From assembly GCA_025345505.1 (NCBI GenBank), contig JANVCC010000073.1, positions 5,407,448 to 5,471,447 on the forward strand: 64,000 nucleotides of DNA, given 5' to 3'. Origin of the DNA: Todiramphus chloris collaris. Taxonomy: Eukaryota > Chordata > Aves > Coraciiformes > Alcedinidae. Numbering within the stretch: position 1 is the stretch's first letter; each line of letters opens with the position of its first letter. The position numbers were made by a program, and so were the translations under genes. The notes beneath the pieces were generated by a model. It did no database searches. It was given only the letters and a program-made list of their open reading frames with translations, and had not been told where the DNA came from. Shown here piece by piece: positions 14,204-28,302 of the stretch.

Positions 14204-17200
14204 GAAGCCCTTCTTTCATTGCTCATAAAATCCACTTACACCAGAGTTCAAATGCCACGGTCCTGCCATTTCCTTGATGCTAGCTCAGTGTCCCTGGCTC
14301 TTCTCGGGCACAAGAGCTGACCCCCACGAAAACCAGTCAGTTCTTTTGCTAGGTTAATTCTCAGTGCAGAACCCTGAACTAGTTTACTCTGCAGTTGCAC
14401 AGTGGAACCAGGCCAGGGGAGATAAGGAGAAGGAGCAGAATTGCATCATCTCTGTGTTACAGTAATTTAAATTGCCAGGCAGCTACACCTTCAGTAGGTG
14501 AGGGAACGTTGTACGAGCTTAATCACAGTCACCAACTTCTCTTTCTCACATTAAATTAATTTACAGCATCCAGCTTTTTTGCAGGTTTATTAATTGACAT
14601 GTGATAGCTGATCTCATGTTGAAGACCTGCTGATAGATGATGAAATGTTGGCAAGGATTTAAAAAACCCCCAACTTGTAGCAACATGTACTGATAAAATC
14701 ACATTTGGAAAGCCCACTAGATTTTGTTTTCAACAAGTTTTGACATGCATTTAATTGTTTTGATGAGTATCTCAATTTATTTGTACTCTGGTACAGCTAA
14801 TGAAATTACAAACACTTGCATCACAGAATGGTTGGCTGTCTCAGTAGAGTTTCAAAGTATAAAAGACTACAAGCTCAATTTTGCAGTGTTAGTCTTGCCT
14901 GTATTTTGCCAATACAGGTGGTTCTGTTCACAGTAATAGGCTGTGGTTCAGATAGGGTGTGTGAAGCTCAGACCTGACTATCCTCCTTTTACTAATAAGC
15001 TACAAGCAAGGCAGGGGTTTTTTAACTATAGATTACCCAAAATAAAGATTCTTCTCTCTGCTGTGTTACCATTCCTCAGATCAACTTATTAGTTTGAATT
15101 CCATCTGGGTTTTGATAGGTTTAGAGAGGCAAAATCGAGTCTTTGGCTTTTGCCCCTGTGAGTTCAAGACTTGTTTGTCGTATTTGCTTTCATACTTCTT
15201 TTTCATGATGGCAACAGAAAGGAAAAAAATCAACCTACTTGGGTTTTGTGTCGTTACTTGGCTTTTGTGTATGTTATATTCAATAGATATTTTCACTGAT
15301 GCACTCCTCTCCTGCCCCACGTTCATGTTATGGCTGAAGGCTTGGCAGTGGCTTCTGGAGGTCGACTGCTGAGCACCAGCTTCCCCTGTATCACTTAGAT
15401 AATTCTAGACTTTTTGCAGAGCTCGCTGTCGTTGCCTCACTGGCACCTACGTGTATGAAGGTGTGTATTTGCATATAGGGATGTTTTGCTGAATACCACT
15501 TCTGTCTCATTTCAGATTCAGGTCTTTATTTTTGCAAGTGAAATAAGCTTAAATTAAAGGCTTTACTCTTCAGCTTGTGTAGCTTTCAGTGTCTGACACA
15601 TCAGTGGATGTTACGCAGGTCCTGAATCCTGGCTATAGTTTATATAATATTTGTCACACAAAAATCATCTAAGTCACAGAAACCTTTATATTTTCTTCTG
15701 AGTGAAGAGAGCCATGAGCTGTGCCAGGCTGACTGTAGAAGAGCTGATATGTAAACAAGTCTCAGGAAGGTGGGAACTACCTCTGTGACTTTTCACTGCT
15801 AGGAGAGATCCTCAAGATTAGCTCTTGTAAGGTCTCTGTTCTGCAGAGGTATTTTAAAAGGTCAGTTGGCAAAAAAAAAATCTCCCTTTTTTTCTGAGAA
15901 TACATACAAATATTCTGTAAGCTTGTTCCCCGTTAAACTGAGGATAATGGAGTTGGTCCATGCCCAATTGTTTCAATAATCTAGTTTTAAAATAACCACA
16001 TTTGCTTGCAGGTGTATTTCTGATCCTGATGTAGACAGAGGTCTTGGTCATCCTGTCAAGGGTACTCTTGAGAATTCAACCCTACAACTGCTTATCATAT
16101 CTTTCTTTTTCTGCTTTGCCACAGCCCATGCCAGCCTGAGAAAGGGCTCACCCTTGCTGATGGGGATACCGTTGGATAGCACTTAGCAGTTAGGCCAAGG
16201 CAGCGGGAGCTGGAGGCTTCCAAACTGGCATTCGTATCATTTTCTTCTGTGTCTTTGCACATTAGTCTTTTAAATCCTTAACAATAGACAATGCAGGAAA
16301 ATCTGTCCCATAAAATTTTACAGTTCTCTTGCTGTATTGTGAAACCTCATTTATTTTTTAGCAAGCAATTAAAAAATGTGATGGAATTTACTCCTAACGT
16401 CTTCTTAGACTCGTATTTTTCTTAACAGATCTGCTAAGTAAAAATACCTGACAAACCTGTCGAGGAACATGAGAGATGTTCTTCATACCCCTTCAGTACA
16501 ACAGAAAATCAGAGTGTAGAATTCATCTCATCTCTCCAGCTGTGTTCATAAACCTGTGTTTTTCTTCTAGTTCATTTTCTTCCCTGTAAGCTCGTACTTT
16601 TGGGATGAGCAGCCTCAGTTCCAAGCCGTCTACTTGGAACAGTAATGTTCAGCAAAAAAATGTGGTTCTCATAACGGACAGTCTTGAAGTCAGCTTCCTA
16701 AGGCAGGATTGCTAGGATTGGTGTGAGCTTTCCAATACTGTATTTGCTTTCCTCTCCCCAGCTACACCATCACCTCAAAATTCCTGTTAGCTGCCTTGTT
16801 TCTGTTGTAATATATGTGATTATGTAGGCCTGCTTTTTTTCATTTCCTCGGGTCTGTGTTGTCTGGGGAGGGGCATCAAGAGAGGTGAGTATGAAACATT
16901 TCCTCTGTGGTCCCCCAAAGCTTGTGTGGGCATGAGGAGAGCTAAGAGGAGTGCTTGGAGCACTGCCAGATCTTCCCTTACCTCTGGGGAACACTCGGGC
17001 TCTCAAATGGAGATCAGTCTCCCACAGAAGCACGATACTATCTCTGATCCATCTGTGTCTCAATATGTACATAGGTCCCTCAGATACAAGTATTATGCTA
17101 TGGCAAAGCAAATCTTCTTAATAACAGGAAAGCTACCATGAGCCTTATTAATAAATATAATGGAAAAATGCATGTATTAAATTCAAAAGTCAGTTTAAAA

Positions 17201-20200
17201 TGTCAGACGAGGATTTTTGCTGATATTTACTGATGCAGGCTTTATTTGATGACTGTGAAGTGGCAGAAAGGGTAATTAAAGGTACAACTGTAAAAACATG
17301 GATGACTAACATTTAGTAAGAGGAAAATTGGGACATCAAAATGGAAAAGCTTATCCATCCAATCTCACTTACAGTTGATAATGTAATAGTTGTACTGTTT
17401 GTCAGGCTCCTGAGAGCCCTTATTTCTAAGTGCTAACCTTATTTATTAAAGATTTACCTTCATAGGAGGTGGTAGACACGAGCAAGACGACCAGAAGAGT
17501 TAAATCACTATGCTGTTAATTGAATATGCTTCGATTCAAAATCTGAACTTCTGTAATTATAATCCTCCCAAGAGTCAAAGCAAGACCATGTGTGTTTCTT
17601 GCGTGGGGTTTTTTTAATATTACAACATATACATTTATCTATTAACTCTTCCAGTGTTGGAGCTTTTCCTTTATTCCATCAGTTCTTGCAGAATTGAACA
17701 CATCATTGATGTTTTCAGTTGATCTCTATTTTCTTTGTGATATTAAAAGAGTCTAATGTAAAGAAGGCAAAGAACGTTATTTTCTTTTCCAAACGTAAAT
17801 GTGCTTTAAATAATGTGAATGAGAAAATTTACCTTCAGTAGGCAAAGAAAAGGGACTGATGCACTCTATCAAATACCACTTGGGAAAATAAGTAGAGGCG
17901 CTTCAGGGCATAAAACAACAGGCAGAAAGGTCTGTTGTTTATGGTGAGGAGGGAGATGAAGAGAATTTCCGACAGAGTTTTCTTCGGAGTGAAGACAAAT
18001 CGATAGCCTCAAACTATCTCCAGTTAGTTTGAAACTTTGTTCAATATTAAAATTGTAGTTTTCCCACTGTCAAATTTAAGTATATGTAAAGAGTATTGCC
18101 AGCTCTGCTTTCCTTTGGGAAAGAAGCTACATCAACACTCGTATTTGCTGATCTTTGTTACAAATCAGGATTTTAGTAACCAGAACAACACAATTTTAGC
18201 TTTCAAGAAAAGAATTCTTCAAAATGAGTCAGGATTTTAAAATACATGAGATAAATGCAAGAGCCCTAATTGACAAAAAGCGAGCAATTAAGTTCAAGTG
18301 CTAGATCTGCACCTTATCGTCCCTGTGAATGACTTCTGTCTACAAAATCTGGTATTGTCAAAGGCGAGTTTCAGAGTCATTTGTCACAGAATGTCAAAGT
18401 TAACTGTAATTAATGTTTTGTTAAGGTGTTACACAGTCCTGAATGCTTAAATCACTCTTTATTTTCAAATTTGCCTGTATTGATTTTTCGCCAAACCCCC
18501 CTATTATTTTGTTGTGTCAGTTAGACACTATATAAAGCATAACCTCTCATCTCACATTAAATCTTTTTCCCAAAAGCCTAAAAGATAATAGAAACTGCAC
18601 ACCTTTTGGAATGCCTCTTACATTCTGCTGCAGACTTAGATTTTTCTTCCTGAACTCTCATAAAATTGGTTGGTTTTCTTTTTCCTCGGTTGATTGATGG
18701 AGCTCTGGGTTTCATAAAGATTACATTTCAAGTCTTTTGCTAGTGTTTCTATATCCCGTTGCTGAAAATCAGAGCAAGAATGGAAAGGGGTTTTGGCACC
18801 AGTGTAATTATCCCATTCATACCACGTCTCTGTATTCAGAGCACTGTCTTCTAGACGGAGCACGTGAGCCCATGTTTAGGATGTCTACTTAGACTATGTA
18901 TGTACAAAGGTTGACATTAAACTTGGGCCGAGAAATGGTTTCAGGGATGGCTCTCTTCCTCTTCCCCCAGCATGGTAAGTGACTTACAGTGTTCACTGTC
19001 ATCATCTAGTGTTTCCGTGCCTCTCTTCTATCCATACATTGTAGAGCTGACTGCATTTGTCTGTGTGGACATAAGTTCATTCATTTGGTCTTTTCTAGCA
19101 AGTACCTAGCAATATTGAGTGAGGGATAACGAGAAAAAGTAGTATGCCAAGTGAGCTTTTTATTTTTACTTGGTTTTTCTTCCTGATAGAAATCTATCTA
19201 TGTGCCTGAACGTTCACAGGCAGTAACACACATGTTATTGTGTTAAACACCAGTGGTGTTGAAGTAACTTTCCTATCAGATTAGATTATTAGAAAAATTG
19301 TTGGTGTAAAGTTTATGTGATGACTGAGTAGAAAGCTTTGATCAACGTGAGCTGGGATGGGTTTGTTACTTGTGAGAGGAAATGGAGCTGACTTCAAAGC
19401 CAGTTTTACCCCATCAGGGGAATTGCACACTGCTGCAGGGTCAGTGGTGCTGGTTGTGTGTGTTGCACAGAGGTCTCAGCTCACCCTGCTTTGTACCCTT
19501 AGGTGTTTCCTAGGACAGTGTCCATCTGAGAGCATAGCTGCTATGTCATGTTACTGGAGAGAGGTGTAGCTCTGTAATATGACTCAACTCTTAAGTGTCC
19601 TCACTAAAGATGTGCAAAGGGAATTCAGTGGCCTTTTTCCTACTTAACAGGCTAAATTGGGAGAAGATAATTTTGACTTCAGTGACTTTGTCAAAATTGC
19701 TTGTGGGTTTTGGTTGTTTTTTTCTTAAATGGTAAGTCATTTAACTTGCTAGTGTTTGTATTTTTCCCTCTGCGATGATGACTTTGCACTGATCTTCCTC
19801 TTTAGGTGTTCTATTAATTGTACAAGTGTCCTTAGTTTTCCTCTGTCTTTCACCTCATTATCTGCAGAGACAATAAAAATCTATGGAAAGGTTCTTAGGA
19901 TGAAAACTAGGAGGCACAATCAACTCACAGTGTCTCAGCTGCAACTTGTAGCAAATCTTATTAGCAGCATTAAAAGCATCTCCCATCTTCCAAGAGGAAG
20001 GCTGATCTCTCTGGCTGGGTAAGACCTGAGCAAAGTTCATTCATGTGTAGTACGTGTGCTTTCTATACAAGCTGGTTGCCTATTTTATCCTTCTTCATTC
20101 TTTACAGTAATGCTGGTAATATAGCTGTACTTCCTACAACTTTTACCTTTCTTACTCCAGTCTTTGGTTATCTTCTAACATCTCTGTCTTTTTGTGTATT

Positions 20201-22301
20201 TCTCTATTACAGTGTTAGAAACCTTGCTTGTAGATAGTAACACTTCCTCGTAGTGGAATAGGAAGAGCAGATGTTTGTTTCTGCATTGTGTACCTTTGCT
20301 TTAGATGTATCACAGTTTGTAGCCTTACATATTCCTACAGCATGTCAGTAAACCTCAGTTGACATGCGTCTTGTTAAAATGTGACTTCTGATTTGCAACA
20401 AATCTTTTCTAAATGAAACACTGCAATTCTTCCTCCATCTGTGGTTGGCACTTTCTTTTAAACGTGTCTTTGTTTGTCCTTTGTTAAAGTGTGGAACTTC
20501 TGTCTACGGAATTTGCTTTTATTCTATTTTCTGCAGTATTAGGCAAAATAATACTTAGTTATTCTGAACACGTTTTAATTGACATGAGCTGAATTTTACT
20601 GTGTGGAAGTATAGTTTGTAATACATAAACGGTCTCTGCACGTCAGTAATAGCAGTTTGATATGGTTTGTTCTTACCAAACACTGGTATTGAATGGATTT
20701 AGCTTTTCTGAATGATCTTTCTGTTAAATACCATATAGGACAGTTGTAATTTGAGCTATAATAATGTTTAAGGGTTTGCTAATTAGAACATTGGAAAAAA
20801 AATACCAACAACTGGAGCAATATTTTTTTAAACAATATAAGCTTAACAACATATAGCTAATTGTGTTTCTAATCAAGAGGATATTACTAAGCTTTTGAAA
20901 CAAAGCAGAACTAAAAATTAAACCACATCTGAATATTTCCTGAACATTCTTACTACAGAAATCCATTTAGAATTATTAGGAAATCTTACTGTACAGCTGG
21001 AAGAGACAAGGAGTTGACTAGTTTATGTCTAGAGATTATATTCTATTTGATCTAGAGAAGCTGGGCAGAATCCTTCAGGCCATGCTATACTGTGAATGTT
21101 GGTTGGAAAAGGTTGGCACGCACTGGACTTGGGTAAGACGCACAGCAGTGCTTAGATATCTGGCTTTCCTTTGTTGTCAAATTTGTGAGATGCTGAAGAA
21201 TGGGAGTTGTGAAATGAATTCCAGAGATGTGGTAATTAGCGCCAATAAATGAGTGTTTTCAGCAGCAGTACTTGTGTAGCGTCTGTAATTTTGTTGAAAA
21301 AGCAAGTGTTTAAAAAAGATAAAGTGAATTAGCTGGGGCATTTTTTACAGTAGTTTTGAAAGTGACTCGCTGATTGAAGAAAACTAAAGCAGTAATGCTG
21401 TTTTCAGTTGGTCCAGGTCAAGTCTGTAGGAAGAAGGCTCTTCAGCTAGGAACCGGGTAGGTGGAAATTTTGAGCTTCATCACCACTGTTTTATTCTCAC
21501 TGCTGAAGTTTCCTGGGGGAAACCTCTGTCACTGCTGCAGTATACAGACTTTTATTTTAAGGATAATACAGTAGATTGCCCATTCAGCTACAACAGTGGG
21601 AATTGGTTTGGTTTACTTTTTATCCTATCCCCAAGGTTTGTTTGTTTTGGGGGGGAGTAGGTGCGTTTTCTTGGGTTGTTCTTTTTTGTTCCTTTCTTTG
21701 AGAGGTGGGGAGTGTGCTTTTTTAGGTCAAAAGGCAAGTTCTTTAATCAAGCTTTGTCTCTTTTAATTTTTTTCCTCCTGTGTGTGTTTCAGGCTTAGTT
21801 TCAGTCTAGTTCTTTGATAATTCAAAATGAATGTTCAGTAGCTTTGCATTTCTTTAAAGATTATGAATAAGATCGCTTTCACTTTGTCCTAGTTATTGGT
21901 GCCTTATATTTATTTGCAAGCCACATCTCTGTGAGACTGTTCAATTCCTTGTCAATGAGGTGAGAGGAAACCATTCTTTATATCCAGCTGAGGCCAGGTG
22001 TTGTGCATTAACATGTAAATAGTGCAATTAGTGCCAATTATGATGTGAAAAGCTACGTTAAAATCTGCAGGAACACGGTTTGTCACCCATACTTTTTTTT
22101 TTTTGGTGTGGTTTTCTGCTTTCGCTTCTTTTTTTAGGCATCTGGTATCACTTTCAGGCTTGATTACTGTAGGGCTTCAAGCTGTTTGCATCCATTGGGT
22201 TAGATGCGTGAAGAAAAGAGACTCTGGGTAATAATGCAGAAAGAGGAACTCGGGTCACATTCCATTTAATCACCTTCTGTGACTTAACTTTCTTATTTTA
22301 T

Positions 22302-22660
22302 TATCCTAGAATACCAGGTTGGAAAGGACCTCAAGGATCGTCTAGTCGAACCTTTTGAAGTAAAATATATATATGTATATAGTTGAAATGAGATGGCCCA
22401 GCACCCTGTCAAGCTGAGTCTTAGAACTGTCCAGTGTAGGGGCATCCAGCACTTCCCTTGGGAAATTATCCCAATGTCTAATTGTTGTCATGGTGAAGAA
22501 TTTTCTTCTGGAGTCCAGTTGGCATCTCCCCAGGAGTACTTGTGCCCACGACCCCTGGTCTGTTCCGTGTGACTCCTTGTAAAGAGTGAGTCCCCATTGG
22601 TAGCCATTGCATATCTAAAGGGTGTAAGGTCTACTGCAAACCTCATAGGTGACAGGGAAG
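22302..22660 (-). mobile_element. CR1 LINE fragment, 3' end, antisense
   Basis: On the + strand the segment opens with TATCCTAGAATACCAGGTTGG followed by GAAAGGACCTCAAGGATC. This is the reverse complement of the usual CR1 3' terminus (GATCCTTGAGGTCCTTTCC plus degenerate ATTCTATG-type tail). It continues with other typical CR1 antisense phrases: GCATCCAGCACTTCCC near 22442, AATGTCTAATTGTTG near 22473, and TGACTCCTTGTAAAGAGTGAG near 22570. The element is 5'-truncated, as most CR1 copies are. An AT microsatellite (about 22364-22381) has grown inside it. Many mismatches to what I recall of the consensus suggest an old copy. The left edge is clear; the right edge is approximate and could lie 20-40 bp either way. 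Confidence 0.85.
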
Positions 22661-24381
22661 CCAGGTTCCTCTGTGTTGCAGTTGAGTATGTTTGTACATA
22701 TATACATCAGTTAGGGAATTAGAGATAGCTTTGGAGAGAGTATTTGGAAGAATGGAAGGTCTTCTGATAAGCCAGTTTTAGACTTCAAAACAAAACTTTA
22801 CTAGATTTATTCATTGTCAACTTGCTTCATGCTGAGGATGTCCTGTCAATTTGCAGTATCTTGTGCTTATCCCATTCCTTACCTTGTGTAAATTCTGATA
22901 CTTCTCCCTGACACCTGAGTACAGGTTGTAGTTTCTCTCTTTGCTCACATATTTAAATAAAATGGTGATATCTAGTGCCAGGCTGTGCCATCAAATGTTA
23001 CCGCTCTGGGGTGCACTATTGCACTGTGGTTACATTTGAGCTCAAGGCAAGCTAATACTGATTATACCCTGATTAGTGTGCTTAAAATTTAAGTGTTACT
23101 CTACATGAGCTACAGAAACCTGTGCTTCTGCAGTGGTCTTGGTGTCTCTCACAGGTCCCAGTCCTCTGGTAACCTTCTTCCATTGCCAGAGAGCTCTTCT
23201 CTACCCAGCATTGGTGGGGCTTGGAACATAAGCATTCTATGTGTGGGGCTGTCTAAGTGCTACAACTTTAGACATTGGCATCAGCCAAATCATGCACAAA
23301 CTGCTAAAAGAATACTTCTTACCAGGTACCACTTCACGTGAGAAGACCACTATGGTGATACAAACACTGGCATGATGTTTGGCATGGTTAGATGCCAGTT
23401 CTGGTCAGCAGCACTCCAGTATTACCCCAGCTATTCAGAAAGCTTCAGAATGTTTAACACTGGGACTCCCTGGCTGCTGTTGATCCCACATCTCATGTCT
23501 CGCTTTCTACTTGTGGCAGGAAATTTTGGTACCTCTTCAAGTGTATGCTGTCAAGAACTTGTTTTAACTATCTGAAAAAAAAATTATTGGCTCTCCCTCG
23601 TTCTCTACTCCATGAGGCAAAAGGTGGTGAATTCTAAAAACAGCCGAATAAGGTATTTGTAGGGATATTTGCATTATGGATGTCTGTGGCAGAAGTATAA
23701 TCAAGAAGTGCATCTTTGCTAATAACTGTTTTCTCACTTGTACAGCATACCTTGGCATTAAGGCTGCTTCTGCTGGCTTCTCAGATCTCTGAATAGATTC
23801 CTGATAAGATGTAGTTGTCTGACTGCTTTCTTAGGTTCTTCTGTTCTTAATGTAATGGAGCCTCAGTCAAATAAAAGACGTTATTTGTGTTTCTGACCAC
23901 TTCTTTCATTCCTGATAATCTGGATGGGTAAATGCTCAAGGAAATGCAAAGTTCCAAAGGATGAGTACTTCTCTGTTTGTATAAATTGCCACATTGTCTT
24001 GATGGAAAAGCAAAATACATTTAATATTGACATCAGTCTTAAATCTGTTTCATATTGTGATCCCTTACAGAACAGTAATGCAAAAAGTACAGTTTCTTTT
24101 GTATTAATATTTAATCTGATACCAAAAGCACTTAAAGGAGCGAGGGATATGAGTCTTCTATTAGAAACGGCTTCTGTGTTGCACTGAGCAATTACTACCC
24201 AAGTAAATGAAACCAAGAAGTTTGTTCTAGTATCATTAAGTTTTAAAGATTGTTCTGCTGGGAAAGCTTTTGTTTCAGTTTCTGATTTTAAAGGTTGTTT
24301 CTTCAGAGTCAATCAAAAAGTAACTTCCTTGATGTTAAACGCAAGGGTACAAATTAAGGCAAATAAACTGATATTGAGTGA

Positions 24382-24681
24382 GTCAGACAAGTACTGATAA
24401 ATGTGAATGCTTTGGGGAGCGTTCTGCAGCTCTCAGCTGGGGAAGAACTGTGCAACTTTCTAAAGAAAATAATCAAATCAATGAAACATCAATTATTAAT
24501 GTACTAATGTATTGCAAGAAAATTGGAAGAGCTAAAAGAAGATCAGTATGCTGCTCCTGTCCCAGAGAATGATGAGAACACCCAAGGTTCTTCTAAAATA
24601 CGGGCCAGTCTGCAAGCAGAGCCTTCATCAGCTTTGCCTGCTCCCCCAAGAGCACACGGGGACTCAGCCCTTAAAGGGTGA
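24382..24681 (+). pseudogene. coding-like segment, possible decayed gene fragment (uncertain)
   Basis: One frame stays open for 99 sense codons except for a single TAA at 24505-24507, and ends at TGA 24679-24681. The conceptual product looks protein-like. The first part contains GEELCNFLKKIIKSMKH; after the in-frame stop comes an acidic, helix-like stretch LEELKEDQY and then a Ser/Pro/Ala-rich tail. I do not recognise the protein. There is no good splice acceptor with a pyrimidine tract at its start, no nearby poly-A tail and no target-site duplication that I could see, so neither an exon nor a processed retrocopy is demonstrated. With local GC above the surroundings, a run like this can occur by chance. 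A decayed gene fragment or chance are both possible; I lean to chance. Confidence 0.15.
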
Positions 24682-27600
24682 TGTGAGGATTTCAGCTTCC
24701 TTTTCAAGTAAAACGCTGCTCTTCTCCGGTCGTTCCTGTTGGGACTAAAGGAACTCAAAAGGAAATGGATAAAAGGGTTTAAGCAACTCTTATAATTTAG
24801 AATTATCCCTTGTTTTCTGGGGCTTTTTTCATTATTTCTGAACAGTCAAGTCATAAATACCATTTGCAGTCCTGTACTGTGTTCAGTGCCTCATTGATTC
24901 AGGCTGTTGAAATGTTTGGATGGGAGTGTACAGTTGGGCAGCAGCTCAGGCCCACATCTTTGTCTTCTGGTACAGTGGTGGGGCACCTTGGGTTTCGCTA
25001 CACTCTACTCTTTCCAGTAGCTATTGTTTGTGATTGATGGACTTCCCCGGGGGGAGAAAAAGTAGGCATTAATGCCTCAAGCATGTGACCTGGGGCTGAG
25101 GTAGCTGAATAGTGCTGTGTCTTGGAATCACTCCTTCGTTGCCCATTTTGCTTTACAAGAAGTTGTGCCTCATCTTCGTGTGCCAGCGATGATTTTCCTT
25201 GTTTTCTTCCCCCCTCTCCCTCCCCCGCACCCCAGGTTCTAGGAATTTTTTTTCTTAGGCTTTCAAACCACTTCTCCTAAAGTTTCAGACTTTCTGGAAT
25301 ATTTTAAACTCAGCTTTTCCAGTGTGAAACAAACCAGGTGCTTGCTCCTGTTATACAGAACATTACTTTGATCATTAGGAGATAAGTAAGGCCCTGATGC
25401 TAACTGCAGGCCATACAACTTGGATGTGCTCTTCTAGAGCAGCACTATCAAAATCAATGAAGTAATTCCCTTTCAGTACATCTCAGATTCTGGGGTTGTT
25501 TTTTTTTACTCCACTTCTTACGCAGGCAGATGGTCTTCAATACGGCTGGAACGGTGTTTCGTGCTGTTATCTTAGATCCCTTGCATTTTGAGGAGGTAGC
25601 TTTTAAGTTTTCAATAGCCTTTCACTAAGTTTCATTGTGTCGCACAGCACAGCGGGTGGGATGATGATGTGGGTGCTTTATATACTAATTTTGTCCATAA
25701 TACTTTGCAGCAGTGCTTGAAATGTCTAGTGGCGTTATTGATTGGCATTCCATTAGCTTTAAATATTGATTAGAAATTATTCACTTATTTAATGCATAAT
25801 ATCTGTCACCTTGTTTTGGGTATGGAAAAAAAAAGATCTATTAACTCCAGCCACAATATTTATGAATAAAATCCTTCAGCTTTAAAATAAAAAATAATTA
25901 GCTGTTGTCAAAGTACTAATTATTGTACATACGGTATCAGCAGGGCTATAATCTATCTGTCCAATATGCTTTCTACTCAAATTGCATTAATCACAACTTG
26001 CTTAAATGTTAGCAAATGACTCCACGAAGTGCTGGCAATAGCGATTCTTGCTGTCTAGAAATAATGAAGACGTAAATCACTTCTACGCGTCATTGCCATG
26101 ATATTCAAGGGATAGGATACGAAACTGCTGCATCCGCTTTTGTACTGATGTTTAAGATAGTTGCTTTGTGATGGCAGTATGCTATAGTACTTGTGTTTAC
26201 ATCCAGCTGTAGAGGGCCACGTCATAGTCAACTGAATCAGTGACTTTGGAGTTACTCTTTCAAACGGGTCAGGGAAGCCAGTACTGATCCCGGATACTCT
26301 ACATTCAACATAACTTTGTAGACTCCTTGAGCACGATGCTTTACATCAGCATGTGTGCTTGGAGTAGAATCTAATCTGTGAAATTCCACATGTCAAATAT
26401 CATTTCAGAATTTAGTGAGAATATTATATTTTTCACTTAGTGAGAACTGTTAGGGGTTACTCGCTTCACCAAGGGTGTGCAATTTTACATGACAATGTCT
26501 TGCCTCAGAACTTTATCTTGCCTGCACTTGTTTTCTTACGTAATTTGCTTAATTCTTACTTTGCCTGCTTTGTGTTCCCTTGCATATTGGCAATACTGGC
26601 TGCAGCATTTTGCAATCAGCTCAGAATCAAACCCTCCTGCAAGCTTTAATGTCGGGAATGCTGAGCATAGTTTATTGAGGAGACCACCAGCTCAAAGCTT
26701 CTATCCATATTTTTTCCTGCAGGGAAAATGCTGTAAAACTATTTTCTTGCTATGCACATTTCATTTCAGAAGCTTCTAACTATTGCTGTGGTGATAAAAC
26801 TTCAGCAGCCACACCAGGAGTTGAGTCATGGTACCCATGGGGCCAAGGCAGGAAGAATGAAGCTGAGCTAGTTTGCTTAACTCCTGAGCTTTATTATTAT
26901 TTTGTTTTCTTTTTCAAATGCAATTTGGACGTTAAATTACCAGCCTATGCTATAAATTCCCATACAAAATTTAGTAAATATTCAGAAAATGGATACTCAT
27001 CCGAGATGAATTAAGAGTGGGAGTATTTAGATGAAGTTTTCAAGCTCTTCTAACATGAGCACGGTACTGGGTTTGAAATTTTTGGAGGCTGTAAATTCCC
27101 TTTTTTTTCTTGAAGAGTGGTAGTACTTGGAAGGCTTGAGAGTTTGTCCCCGAGTTCTGTTTCTCACAAGGTTATCAACCATTTGATGGCTAGCATCATG
27201 CCTGAGAATCTCAGGAGAAGGGGATTTAAAAAGTGTTTTTATAAACAAAATGAATAAAAGTAAGACAGAGTAATAATGAGGAGCTGCATTTGTCAGCTGC
27301 TTTCTGAAGTGTGCTGTTCTTGTTGCTATGATAATAGAGAAAATTAATACATCCTGTCAGGACCGCATGACGGGAACACTGAAAAGCTGTGAAGTGACTG
27401 TACACAGTGGAATAAAGGAAATCCACTTTGATCTACCATTTTTGATGTTTTATAATTGCACTTATTATCAGGTCCTTTACTCTCTTCTTATTTGACACGA
27501 GATCCATTATCAGTGACAGCGTGAATGTGAACATGGGCTTGATTTGAAAAACTACTTAGGATGAGGTAATGGGGGAAAAAAAGCTTTTTTGTTCCTAACT

Positions 27601-27886
27601 GTTGAGAAAAGAAAGAAAAAAAATTTTTAAATCATTTATGTTGGTGCTATCAGCTAATATCTTCCCAGAAATGCTCTTCTTCATGTGTAATATTGTTTAT
27701 ATGCCGCATTTGAGTACAGCCTGTTTAATTAGCTCCCTAATGAAATATTGTATAACAAAATGGAAATTTATCATTTGCTTTTATGCCTTTGTTCAGCTAC
27801 AGACTAGGGCAGGTCACTGTGCCCAGCCTGAACTAGACACCCTTTTCTTTCATGGTGAATCTGAATAGAAGCCATTTAATTTTATT

Positions 27887-27917
27887 AAAAAAAAAAAAAA
27901 AAGAAAGAAAGAAAAAA
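27887..27917. repeat. poly-A followed by (GAAA)n
   Basis: A run of about 16 A is followed by GAAA units (AAGAAAGAAAGAAAAAA). It could be a plain simple repeat or the tail of a very old retrocopy. The preceding sequence (27600-27880) shows no recognisable gene. Confidence 0.85.
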
Positions 27918-28302
27918 TGCTATCTATTGAAAATTTTCAAACAAAGGGATGAAGTGCTGTCCTTTTAGCTTTCCATGCTGCCTCTTATCTCTCCTGTGTG
28001 AGATGAGAAGTACCGCTTCACAAAGAGGCAGATTACCAGGTAGCTTGTCTTTTATTGGGCTGTATTGTAGAATTAGTCTGTCTTTATAGCATTAGCTGTG
28101 TGTGGATACACTGAGAGTCCACAGAATCTTCCTCTTGTGTATGAAGAGAAATCGGTAAATTGGTTATTTGCTCTTTTAGGTGGACTTGCAAGTTTTGCAC
28201 ACAGAGGTTTTACTTGGTGCCTGCTGCAATCCACAAGAAGCTCCTGTTGGCTATAGTTAGCCTATGTTTTCTTTACCTTGGCTTTGGTAGGTAAAGAAGT
28301 AA

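Larger units (their letters stand above)
11481..22301. other. non-coding, presumed upstream TENM1 intron (part 2)
   Basis: No coding exon could be recognised. Items seen are a 20-bp triplicated tandem repeat at 12451-12510, a T13 run near 13635-13647 and a (TTACC)4 microsatellite at 14182-14203. Two stretches, about 13140-13300 and 21975-22080, contain several TAAT cores without low-complexity character and could be conserved regulatory sequence. That last point is an impression only, since no alignment was available. Confidence 0.6.
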
